Of a stretch of DNA of 64,000 nucleotides, positions 16,779-26,000 are shown piece after piece. The translations under genes were made by a program, and so were the position numbers. The stretch is taken from assembly GCA_963668495.1 (NCBI GenBank), contig OY764545.1, positions 558,001 through 622,000 on the forward strand. The letters are read 5' to 3'. Source of the DNA: Oleispirillum sp963668495. GTDB lineage: Bacteria > Pseudomonadota > Alphaproteobacteria > Rhodospirillales > Rhodospirillaceae. The notes beneath the pieces were generated by a model. The model was not told the origin of the DNA. It worked only from the letters and a program-made list of their open reading frames with translations, and searched no databases. Within the stretch, counting starts at the first letter, position 1. Each line of letters opens with the position of its first letter.

Positions 16779-19388
16779 CTATCCGGCGCTGGGGGCTGGC
16801 TCATCCTGCCAACGGCGACGTTGGATCATGGCAATCAGGAAGATCAGCAGCAACGCGGGGATATAGAACCATTCCTTTGCCGGTTGCGGATTCTGACGCT
16901 CAATTCCGGTAATGAATTGGAAAGCATCAAGGCCAGCAGCGGCTGCCGGGCTGCCAATATCCACCGTATCAACTTCCAATCCCGCATCCGAGGAATAGAG
17001 CTGGAAGCCAGCGGCGGCAATCCGATCCTCAAAGGTTTCACCCTTGGGCATATCCAGCACCGCAAGGAAAGATTTCTTATCTCCAAAATCATCCTCGCCA
17101 TCCACATGCAGGCGGATTTGTGTGCCGGGTTTGTACTCTTCCAGCGTCTTAACCACTTCTGTTGCAGGCAGTTGAGTATAAGGTTCCACCACCATATCCA
17201 TCCAGAAACCGGGACGGAACAGGGTGAACGCCGCCAAGATCAGCGCGACGGATTCCGGCGCAGTCGAACGGGCAAAGAAGTAGCCCTGTGTCCCCGCCGT
17301 GAATACCAATATGGCCGCCGTCGCGATGATGAAGATGAAGATTCCCTCATACCAAGTCACGTCAATCAGCAATAAGTCCGTGTTATAGATAAACAGGAAC
17401 GGCAGAATTGCAGTCCGCATCGAGTAGCCAAACGCAATCAGACCGGTCTTCAGCGGACTGCCACCGGAAACAGCGGCGGCGGCAAAAGCCGCAAGCCCAA
17501 CCGGGGGCGTCACATCCGCCATCAAGCCATAGTAAAACACGAACAGATGCACAGCGATCAACGGCACGATCAGGCCATTCTGTGCGCCCAGCTCCACGAT
17601 TACATTCGCCAACAGGGATGACACCACGATGTAGTTAGCGGTGGTCGGCAGCCCCATACCAAGGATCAAACACAGGACGGCACACAACACCAGCATCACA
17701 ATCAGGTTGCCCATGGACAGGACTTCCACCACATCAGCCAGAACCGAGCCAATACTGGTCAACGACACGGCACCAACGATGATCCCCGCCGTTGCCGTGG
17801 CAATGGAAATGCTGGCCATGTTTCGACCACCGGCGATCAGCGCGTCACGCAGATCAATCAGGCCATGAACCAGCTCAGCTTTCACACCGGCAATTTTGCC
17901 GCTGGCATCAACTTCCCCACGGAAGAACGCATCCAGCGGACGGTGTGTTACGATGATAAAGATCAGCAAAGCCGACCCCCAAAATGCGCTCAGGCCGGGG
18001 GACAAACGCTCGACCATCAGGCACCAAACCAGCGTGATCACCGGCAGCAAATAGTGCAACCCGGCCTTAAAGATCGGGCCCGGTTCCGGCAGGGATTCAA
18101 TCGGTTTGCTCGGGTCATCTTTTTCAATCTTGTCAAAACCGGCACTGTACTTGACCAAGGCGACATAGGTCACACCCAGCAGTGCCGCGACGACCCAACC
18201 ACTGGCATCACCGGCAATGCCTTTGATCCAGCCCAATCCGTAATAGACAGTCGCAGACAACGCCGCAAACATCAAAAACCCGAACAAAACGCCGGAAATC
18301 CGCCGCACCATGCTATTCACAACCGGGCGCTTGGGCAGGCCGTTCATGTTGTATTTCAGTGCTTCCAGGTGAACAATGTACACCAAGGCGATGTAGGAAA
18401 TCAGCGCGGGCAAAAAGGCATGCGTAATGACTTTGATATAGCTGATACCAACGTATTCCACCATCAGGAAGGCCGCAGCCCCCATAACCGGCGGCATGAT
18501 CTGACCATTGACAGAGGACGCAACCTCCACTGCGCCGGCCTTTTCAGCCGAAAACCCGACCCGTTTCATCATGGGCATGGTGAAGGTTCCGGTGGTCACA
18601 ACGTTGGCAATAGAAGAACCGGAAATCAGCCCGGTCAGCCCGGATGCCACCACAGCAGCCTTCGCCGGGCCACCCTTCAGGTGCCCCAACAGCGAGAACG
18701 CCAGCTTGATGAAATAGTTCCCAGCCCCTGCCTTTTCCAACAAGGCACCGAACAACACAAACAAGAAGACAAAATCCGTTGCCACACCTAGGGCCACACC
18801 ATAAACGCCTTCTGTGGTAATCCATTGGTGGTTCACCACCTGTGACAGGCTATAACCCTTGTGCTCAATCAAATCCGGCATGTAATTGCCAAAAAATGAG
18901 TACAGCAAAAAGATAACGGCAATCATCATCAACGCCGGGCCAAGGCTGCGTCGTGCGGCCTCAAGCAACAGCGGAACACCAATGCAGGCCATAACAATGT
19001 CCAGCGTATTCGGCGCGCCGACCCGTTCCGCAATTCCGTGATAATTGGCAAAGTAATAGGCCGCAGCTCCCGCTGCGACGATGGCCTGTATCCAGTCCGT
19101 AACCGGAACATTTGCACGGGAACTTTTGTCCGTGCGTGGATAACTGATAAAGACAAGGAAAATAGCAAAGGCCAAGTGAATGGAACGGGTTTGGTTACCA
19201 TTAAAGCGCAACCAGTCCACATCAACCATGTATGGCAGCGGCGATGCGATCCATAACTGGAACACTGACCAAATCAGTGCCGTCGCCATAATTACCGTTC
19301 TGGCGGTGCCGACCGCAAACCGCCCCCCCGTATCCGAGTCCAAAAGATCCTGCAGCTCTTTTTGCTGTGTTTCTTTTGTTCTGGTCAT
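16779..19388 (-). CDS. TRAP transporter permease, 4TM/12TM fusion with DUF3394 tail (TAXI type)
   Basis: An 869-residue polytopic protein in which the small (DctQ-like) and large (DctM-like) TRAP subunits are fused, as usual for TAXI transporters. The DctM part shows ASGLTGLISGSSIANV and GMGLPTTANYIVVSSLL. The C-terminal ~200 residues resemble DUF3394, with a PDZ-like segment (DIGSPAAAAGLDAF) and a final helix. TRAP systems use Na+ or H+ gradients to import organic acids or amino acids delivered by a periplasmic receptor; here the receptor is the upstream gene. The substrate is unknown. Two hairpins separate it from the receptor gene. Confidence 0.93.
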   Translation of the reverse strand: MTRTKETQQKELQDLLDSDTGGRFAVGTARTVIMATALIWSVFQLWIASPLPYMVDVDWLRFNGNQTRSIHLAFAIFLVFISYPRTDKSSRANVPVTDWIQAIVAAGAAAYYFANYHGIAERVGAPNTLDIVMACIGVPLLLEAARRSLGPALMMIAVIFLLYSFFGNYMPDLIEHKGYSLSQVVNHQWITTEGVYGVALGVATDFVFLFVLFGALLEKAGAGNYFIKLAFSLLGHLKGGPAKAAVVASGLTGLISGSSIANVVTTGTFTMPMMKRVGFSAEKAGAVEVASSVNGQIMPPVMGAAAFLMVEYVGISYIKVITHAFLPALISYIALVYIVHLEALKYNMNGLPKRPVVNSMVRRISGVLFGFLMFAALSATVYYGLGWIKGIAGDASGWVVAALLGVTYVALVKYSAGFDKIEKDDPSKPIESLPEPGPIFKAGLHYLLPVITLVWCLMVERLSPGLSAFWGSALLIFIIVTHRPLDAFFRGEVDASGKIAGVKAELVHGLIDLRDALIAGGRNMASISIATATAGIIVGAVSLTSIGSVLADVVEVLSMGNLIVMLVLCAVLCLILGMGLPTTANYIVVSSLLANVIVELGAQNGLIVPLIAVHLFVFYYGLMADVTPPVGLAAFAAAAVSGGSPLKTGLIAFGYSMRTAILPFLFIYNTDLLLIDVTWYEGIFIFIIATAAILVFTAGTQGYFFARSTAPESVALILAAFTLFRPGFWMDMVVEPYTQLPATEVVKTLEEYKPGTQIRLHVDGEDDFGDKKSFLAVLDMPKGETFEDRIAAAGFQLYSSDAGLEVDTVDIGSPAAAAGLDAFQFITGIERQNPQPAKEWFYIPALLLIFLIAMIQRRRWQDEPAPSAG

Positions 19389-19448
19389 ACTGTTCTCCTA
19401 CTGCCCGACCCATTGCCATTTAGCATTAGGTGCCAATTTCAGTCACAC

Positions 19449-19476
19449 ACGCAAAACACCCGCATCTGCGGGTTTT
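19449..19476 (-). terminator. Hairpin between TRAP receptor and permease genes (distal)
   Basis: AAAACACCCGCA and TGCGGGTTTT pair with one bulged base around a 2-base linker. On the minus strand it ends in GTTTTGCG, so it is terminator-like. It lies about 60 bases before the permease start. Confidence 0.55.
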
Positions 19477-19533
19477 CACCTGTCTTGAGTGACACGGGTC
19501 GGTGATTTACTTCTTTGAAACTTAAGCATAAAG

Positions 19534-19568
19534 CAAGCCTGCCACATCCAAAGGCGGCGGCAGGCTTG
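19534..19568 (-). terminator. Hairpin after TRAP receptor gene (proximal)
   Basis: CAAGCCTGCC and GGCAGGCTTG form a perfect 10-bp stem around a 15-base loop, 11 bases after the receptor stop. The T-run is weak. Such hairpins often stabilise the abundant receptor mRNA and lower expression of the downstream permease. Confidence 0.6.
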
Positions 19569-19578
19569 TCTCTATTGA

Positions 19579-20565
19579 TTACATCCAGCCACGTTCTTTG
19601 TAGTAACGCACTGCACCATCATGCAGCGGTGCGGACAGGCCGTTCTTAATCATGGTTTCCGGTTGCAAATTTGCAAATGCCGGGTGCAAACGTTTGAAAC
19701 GATCAAGGTTTTCAAACACGGCTTTGACCATGGTGTACACGGTATCTGCCGGAACTTTTGCGGAAGAGACAAAGGTTGCAGCAACACCGAAGGTCTGCAC
19801 ATCTTCGTCCGTACCTTGATAGGTGCCACCCGGAACAATGTTCTTCGCATAATAGGAATGATCAGCCACCAGTTTGTCCACGATCGGTCCGGTCACCGGA
19901 ATCACGCGTACGTCACAGGTGGATGCTGCTTCCTTGATGTTTGCGGTCGGGTGTCCAACTGCATACAGGAATGCGTCGATTTTGTTATCACACAGAGCTT
20001 GGGAATGTTCGCTGGGCTTCAATTCAGATGTCAGTTTGAACACCGACTTGTCCCAACCATACATGTCCATCAAGGTGTCCATGGTTGCGCGTTGACCGGA
20101 CCCCGGATTGCCAATGTTGACGCGCTTGCCTTTCAAATCCTCGAAAGATTTGATTTCAGCATCCGCACGAGCAATCACAGTGAACAGTTCCGGGTGAACG
20201 GCGAACACAGCACGCAGGTCTTTGTTAGCGCCAACGGTTTCAAATTTGGATGTGCCGTTATAGGCGTGGAACTGCCAATCGGATTGAGCAACCCCCATGT
20301 CCTGACCACCATCACGGATCGCATTCAGGTTGGCAATGGAGCCACCTGTGGATGGTGCAGAACAGCGCAAATTATGCTTTTTGGTGTCACGATTGACCAT
20401 TTTACAAATGGACTGACCAACAACGTAATAAACGCCGGTTTGGCTACCAGTCCCGATGGAAACGTGCTTGGTCGCATCTGCCATGGCGACTTGGCCGGAC
20501 AAACCCACAGCCAATGCACCCGCAAGGGCGATCATTACTGTCTTTTTCTTCGACATTTTAAGCAT
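19579..20565 (-). CDS. TAXI-family TRAP transporter solute-binding protein
   Basis: A 328-residue protein with an N-terminal signal peptide (basic MSKKK, hydrophobic core, cleavage near VAMADA). The mature protein starts with KHVSIGTGSQTGVYYVVG, the hallmark of TAXI receptors. Other conserved parts are APSTGGSIANLNAIRDG and GKRVNIGNPGSGQRATM. It should bind its ligand in the periplasm and pass it to the fused permease encoded downstream. I chose the ATG at 20565 (GGAG 6 bases upstream); an ATG at 20556 and a TTG at 20577 are alternatives. The ligand is unknown. Confidence 0.92.
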   Translation of the reverse strand: MLKMSKKKTVMIALAGALAVGLSGQVAMADATKHVSIGTGSQTGVYYVVGQSICKMVNRDTKKHNLRCSAPSTGGSIANLNAIRDGGQDMGVAQSDWQFHAYNGTSKFETVGANKDLRAVFAVHPELFTVIARADAEIKSFEDLKGKRVNIGNPGSGQRATMDTLMDMYGWDKSVFKLTSELKPSEHSQALCDNKIDAFLYAVGHPTANIKEAASTCDVRVIPVTGPIVDKLVADHSYYAKNIVPGGTYQGTDEDVQTFGVAATFVSSAKVPADTVYTMVKAVFENLDRFKRLHPAFANLQPETMIKNGLSAPLHDGAVRYYKERGWM

Positions 20566-20610
20566 GAACCTCTCCAAAATGTTTCGACTTATTAATCTTA
20601 TTGACCACCG

Positions 20611-20626
20611 GACGGTCAGTGACCGT
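20611..20626. promoter_or_regulatory. Perfect palindrome upstream of the TAXI receptor
   Basis: ACGGTCA-G-TGACCGT is a perfect 7-1-7 palindrome 46 bases upstream of the receptor start, in the region where operator sites are expected. The regulator is unknown. Confidence 0.4.
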
Positions 20627-20729
20627 TTCAGGCGGAGCGTATGGGCAATCCCGAGCGTGCTTGTCCCCTATGCAATCGGAGCAGATAAAATAAATTGCCC
20701 CAATTTTACGCAAAGATCACTGCATTGCT

Positions 20730-20756
20730 TGAACAGCCCCTCATTTATGCTGTTCA
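20730..20756. promoter_or_regulatory. Inverted repeat in the TAXI/chemoreceptor intergenic region
   Basis: TGAACAGC and GCTGTTCA are separated by 11 bases. It could be an operator or the stem of a small terminator. The 490-base divergent region around it (20566-21055) contains no other gene that I can support. Confidence 0.35.
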
Positions 20757-21055
20757 GAGCAAACCACACTAAAGTGTAGCGCACGCACAGGGCATATGTG
20801 CCAGATGATGCCCAAATTGATAAATTTAAATACCATTGATTATGCCCTTAGAACAAGTGACTTCCTTCTATGCGGCTGAATAGACTTCAGCTTGTGATCT
20901 ATAAGGCGTGCATCGGCTCTTCCACCCAAACAGTCAGGGCATTCCGGGTATCCCCATGACGAAGTTAATCGTCATATCTTTTTTTCCGCTACACCCTACC
21001 CATCTACTAAGGGTAAGATATTGCACTTTCGCACTCCATAACGAGAACACAAAAC

Positions 21056-22918
21056 ATGCCAGCACTTGGATTGCGCACATCGATAGTCACTTTGGTTTCC
21101 CTGTTAATGGGCGCGATTATGTTCGCACTCATCACTGTGGTTGCCATGGTTTCCCATCAGGACGCAATCGAACAAGGGCGAGCTTCGGCCCGTGCCGCCA
21201 TTACCAATCACGCTGCCATTATCCAAAAAACCATCAACATGGCGTTGGTCGGGGCCAGAGCCATTTCCTCCTCGGTCGAAATTGCGGTAAAACATGACCA
21301 CATTGAACGGGACATGCTGTCGCACTTCGTCCGCGAAACCCTTGTCACCAATGACCGTTTTTCCACCACATGGATTGTCATGGGGCCGGGGCCATTTGAT
21401 GGTCGCAATGATGAACTGAAGGGCCAGCGCCAACAGGACGTCAACGGCGTTTATCTGCCGTTTTTTGCACGGCAAGGCGATGTAGTCGCCGATGTTTATG
21501 ATCCAAGCGATGATGCAACAATCATCCATAACCACGAGGTATTCAGAACCTCCTTCGATCAAAAACGTGAAGCCGTTTCCGAACCATATTATGATTCCTA
21601 TGGCGCGTATGAATGGTTGATATCTATCACGAGCCCAATTCTTGACCCACAGGACAATGCCATCGGCGTCGCCGGGGTTGACCTGACACTGCATGATTTA
21701 CAGACACAAATCTCGCGAATCAAACCCTATGGTGTTGGTTTTGCCTTCATGGTTTCACCTAAAGGCATGGTTATCGCACACCCAAACGCACAATTCCTTG
21801 GGAAGTCCATGGAATTGCTTGGCTTGGGGCACGATGGCAACCGCTTGCCAACCGCAGACAAGGTGATCGATACTGTCCTGACCTATGCCGGCGAAGACTA
21901 CATGCTGATTTCTACGCCACTGACCATTGATAATGGTCAAAAGGCCGGGACTTTCAGTGTCATGTTTCCGGTTTCCGTGATCACAACCCCAGCCGAAAAA
22001 CTGGTAAAAACCCTGTTTATCATCGGGCTGGCATTTGTTGGCGCCGGTTTCATAGCTGCATGGCTCGTTGGCATTCGCATTGCCGAACCGATCATCCGCA
22101 TGACCGGGGTCATGAACCGAATGACTGATGGCGACCTTGATGTCACAATTCCTGATGCGCCAGAAGGAACCGAAATCGGCAAAATGGCCCATGCCATGAA
22201 GCTTTTCCGAGATAACGCATTAGAACTGCGCGAATTCGAAAACCGCGAGATTGCCACCCATCTGCAAACCGAACGTGAAAAACGTGAACTGATGGATGGC
22301 ATCATTGCACGATTTGAAGAATCAATCGGCGGCATCATTGACATGGTGTCCGCTGCTGCGTTGGCTCTGAATACCTTTTCTCAAGACATGTCCATCACCG
22401 CAGAGGCATCATCAGAGCTTTCCTCCCTATCCGCCAACAGTTCGGAAGAAGCCTCCCGCAATGTTGCTGCCATATCCAGCGCAACCGATGAGTTATCCGT
22501 TGTTGGCAGCACCATCAGCGAACGGGCACAAGCCGCACGTGATGGGTTGGACGCCTTGACGTCGTACCTGCAATCCCTGCCTTCAGATACGGCCTTGGCT
22601 GATGTTGATCAGATCATCCCCCAGATTGCTGCCATCAGTCAGGAAGCCCACGGCATTTGCGAATCCATTTCCGAACAGGAAAACGCCATTCAAGAAGTTG
22701 CAAGGAATATCGCCCTTGTTTCCCAATCTGCACATGACCTTTCGCAAACCACGCAATCGGTCAAAACTGTTGCCAAGGAAACGGGCGATGCCGCCATGCA
22801 AATCAACGTAGCTGCCGCAGATTTGGCGCAGCAGGCGGGCGTCCTGCAATCCGAGGTCACAGCCTTCCTTGATCGCATTCGCGGCAGGCATCCCGGTCAA
22901 ATAAATCCTGAACAATAG
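21056..22918 (+). CDS. Cache-HAMP chemoreceptor-like protein lacking the signalling tip
   Basis: A 620-residue membrane sensor. TM1 spans about residues 8-33, a dCache-type periplasmic sensor follows (WIVMGPGPFDGRND, YEWLISITSPILD, GVAGVDLT), TM2 spans about 325-345, and HAMP about 346-400. The cytoplasmic part starts like a methyl-accepting protein (ASRNVAAISSATDELS) and ends like one (QEVARNIALVSQSAHDLSQT, then LAQQAGVLQSEV). The hairpin tip between them, which normally reads like QTNLLALNAAIEAARAGE, is absent and replaced by a short linker near residue 505. It probably cannot bind CheA/CheW in the normal way. The frame is intact, so this is not a simple frameshift. No strong ribosome-binding site is visible. 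Confidence 0.85.
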   Translation: MPALGLRTSIVTLVSLLMGAIMFALITVVAMVSHQDAIEQGRASARAAITNHAAIIQKTINMALVGARAISSSVEIAVKHDHIERDMLSHFVRETLVTNDRFSTTWIVMGPGPFDGRNDELKGQRQQDVNGVYLPFFARQGDVVADVYDPSDDATIIHNHEVFRTSFDQKREAVSEPYYDSYGAYEWLISITSPILDPQDNAIGVAGVDLTLHDLQTQISRIKPYGVGFAFMVSPKGMVIAHPNAQFLGKSMELLGLGHDGNRLPTADKVIDTVLTYAGEDYMLISTPLTIDNGQKAGTFSVMFPVSVITTPAEKLVKTLFIIGLAFVGAGFIAAWLVGIRIAEPIIRMTGVMNRMTDGDLDVTIPDAPEGTEIGKMAHAMKLFRDNALELREFENREIATHLQTEREKRELMDGIIARFEESIGGIIDMVSAAALALNTFSQDMSITAEASSELSSLSANSSEEASRNVAAISSATDELSVVGSTISERAQAARDGLDALTSYLQSLPSDTALADVDQIIPQIAAISQEAHGICESISEQENAIQEVARNIALVSQSAHDLSQTTQSVKTVAKETGDAAMQINVAAADLAQQAGVLQSEVTAFLDRIRGRHPGQINPEQ

Positions 22919-23008
22919 AATTCTTCGAGTTTCTTCCCGCATGACGTCCATTTCGGGTAAGCTTCACCTGAATTGCTTTTGCTGCCGACCATTTTAACGG
23001 GTGCCCCC

Positions 23009-26000
23009 ATGAGACAGACCCTCTTCGCCGCAACACTAACCATGTGCATTGCAGCCTTACCCTTAGCTTCCGTACACGCTGCAAATACGGCATCTCAAAC
23101 AGAGACACCAGATCACAGCCTTCAGGCGCAATCCCTTACCCTGAAGTCTGTCCAAACCGAAACCTCCGGCGCACTCAGCAAAACCTGCTTTCGATTTGAT
23201 CAGACCCTAACGCCGCGTCAGGACCTGCCCTTGCGGTCATACATCGCAGTAGAACCACAACGGGATTTTTCCGCCTATATTGATGACAAGTCATTATGCA
23301 TCAAAGGGCTGCCATTCTCCAAAACCACCCGTGTGACGTTACGTCAGGGTTTGTCCGGCAACGAAAACCACAGCCTAAATGCGGACATCAGCAAAGACAT
23401 CGCCATCGGCCCACGTCCCAAGTCCATCTCTTTTGGGCAAGGTGGGTACGTACTGCCGCGTCAGGGCGACCCGATGCTTCCGATCACCACCGTTAACTAT
23501 GATCGTCTGGACCTGAAATTCTTCCGAGTCGACGAACGGAACTTTGTTTCGCTTTTGCAGGAAGACTCCTTACAAACTGCCCTGCAACACTGGCAGCGTT
23601 ATCAATTGGCGGAGCATAAGGGGGCTGAAATTTGGTCCGGGCAGGTAGATATCTCTGCACAGCAGGATGCAGACACCGTCACCCGCATTCCACTTGCCCA
23701 AATGGTTGCCGAATTCAAACCGGGGATTTATGCACTGGTCGCAGCCCCGCCCGGAACCATGGATGACTATGACAAACATCCAGCACAGTGGGTCATCGTC
23801 ACCGACCTTGGTTTATCCATGTATCGCGGGGCCAACGGATTTTCAGCACAAGTTCGCTCACTAAAAACCGCGGACCCGATCGATGATGTCAAATTCCGTT
23901 TGATTGCCGCCAACAACATGGTTCTGGCAGAAGGAACATCGGATGATGATGGTTGGTTTGATCTGCCGGGTACAATCCTGAACGGCAAAGGCGGCAAACG
24001 CCCCCTATACCTGACGGCACAGGATGAAGATGGTGACTTTTCATTCATCTCCCTGCGTGACCCTGCCCTAGACCTGTCCGAGCATGGGGTAGCGGGGGTC
24101 AATCCGCCCGGACCGCTTCAGGCCTATGTTTACTCTGAACGTGGCGTATATCGTCCGGGGGAGGCCATCCGGCTGGGCTATTTGCTGCGTAATGACACGG
24201 CAAATGCGCAAAATGCCATTCCTCTGACCCTGCATTTGATTCAGCCCGATGGGAAACTGGCACAGAAAATCACCCATACGCCAGACGCCCTTGGCGGTGG
24301 CCGGGTTGACATTCCTATCCCGGCAGCGGCTGCAACCGGGACATGGACCGTGTCCATTTTCAGCGACCCGGAGCAAGCCAGCATCGGTGACTATCCGTTT
24401 GAAGTCAGCGAATTCGTCCCCAATCGGTTAGAGGTCAAAACCACCACCGCCGCTTCTGCCCTGCAATCGGATTCACCATCCAAATTTGATGTGCAGGCCG
24501 ACTACCTGTTCGGCGCACCGGGTGCCAACCTGCGTGTTCAGGGTCGGGCAACCCTACGCGTGGACCGCACACCGTTTGCTGACCTGAAAGGCTTTGTTTT
24601 TGGCATTGCCGAAGACGTTCAAAACCGCCGCAGTGCCATTCTGAACGGAAAAAGCGACGCCAAGGGGTACGCGGAACTCGTTTTGCCGCCATTTGAGAAC
24701 GTCGACTATTCCTCCCCCTTGCGGCTGGATGTGGATGTGGATGTTCTGGACACCGATGGTCGTCCCAATCATGCCAAACTATCCGTACCATACCATCACC
24801 GGGATGCCTTGGTCGGATTGAAGCCTGCCTTCTCCGGCGCAGCCATTGCCTATGGTGAAACCGCATCCTTTGACGCCATTGCCGTGGACGCAAACGGCAA
24901 ACCATTGCCCAACCACAGCCTGACCATTGAATGGATTCACGAAGACCGGGACTACAACTGGTATATGCGCGGGGACCGTTGGGTCTCCTCCTATAAAACC
25001 TATGATCAGGTTATTGCCTCTGACCGCGTCACCACCGATGCCAATGGTCGCATCACCTTGTCCCGCAAATTTGATGACTGGGGGTATTACCGTGCTGCGG
25101 TGACTTCGGCCCAGTTTGGCAGTGCTGCGGATTTCAGCTTCCGCGTGGGATGGGCTGAAAATAGCCGAGCACCGGACACTCCCGATGCTCTTGATCTGCA
25201 ACTGGATTCCACAGACATCAAATCCGGCAACCGGATCAAAGGCCACGTCAAAGCCCCGTTTGCAGGGCAAGCCGTCCTGACCGTTGCCCATAAATCCGTT
25301 TTATGGCGGGAAGAAATTTCCCTGCCCAAGGCAGGCCGCAGCTTCTCCATCCCCGTCAATCGAGATTGGGGCAGCGGGGCTTATCTGTTGGTCACGGCCT
25401 ACCGCCCCGGCGAACAAAAAGACCAACGCGGTCCCGGTCGTGCCGTTGGTGCCCAATGGCTGAGTTTTGATCAACATCCGCGAATCTTGTCTGCGACTTT
25501 GGATGTACCGGATACGGTCCGCCCGAACACACACTTGCAACTGCCCATTCAGGTATCCGGTGCTGTGGTCGGCAAAGAAGCCATCAAGGTTAACGTCTTC
25601 GCCGTTGACGAAGGCATTTTGCAACTGACCGGATTCGCCACGCCGAAACCATCAAAAGCATTGCTGGCACAACAGCGGTTGCAACTGGACTACCATGATC
25701 TGTACGGGCGAGTTATTCCGCCGAAAGACGGTAGCCTCGGCACGTTGCGCTCCGGTGGTGATACCGCAGGCGGCAACCGCAATATGGGTGGTTTGACCAC
25801 CCGCAGCTTCAAAACTGTTGCCCTTGCCAGTCAAACCGTAGACGTGGACAAAACCGGGCAGGCCACCGTCAACTTTGACATCCCCGATTACACCGGGAAA
25901 CTGCGTGTATTTGCCGTTGCCTACAGCAAGACCGCAACCGGCAGCGGCATGGCAGCCTTACCTGTGAAGTCTCCGATCAATGCGGAATTGCTGCCCAGTC

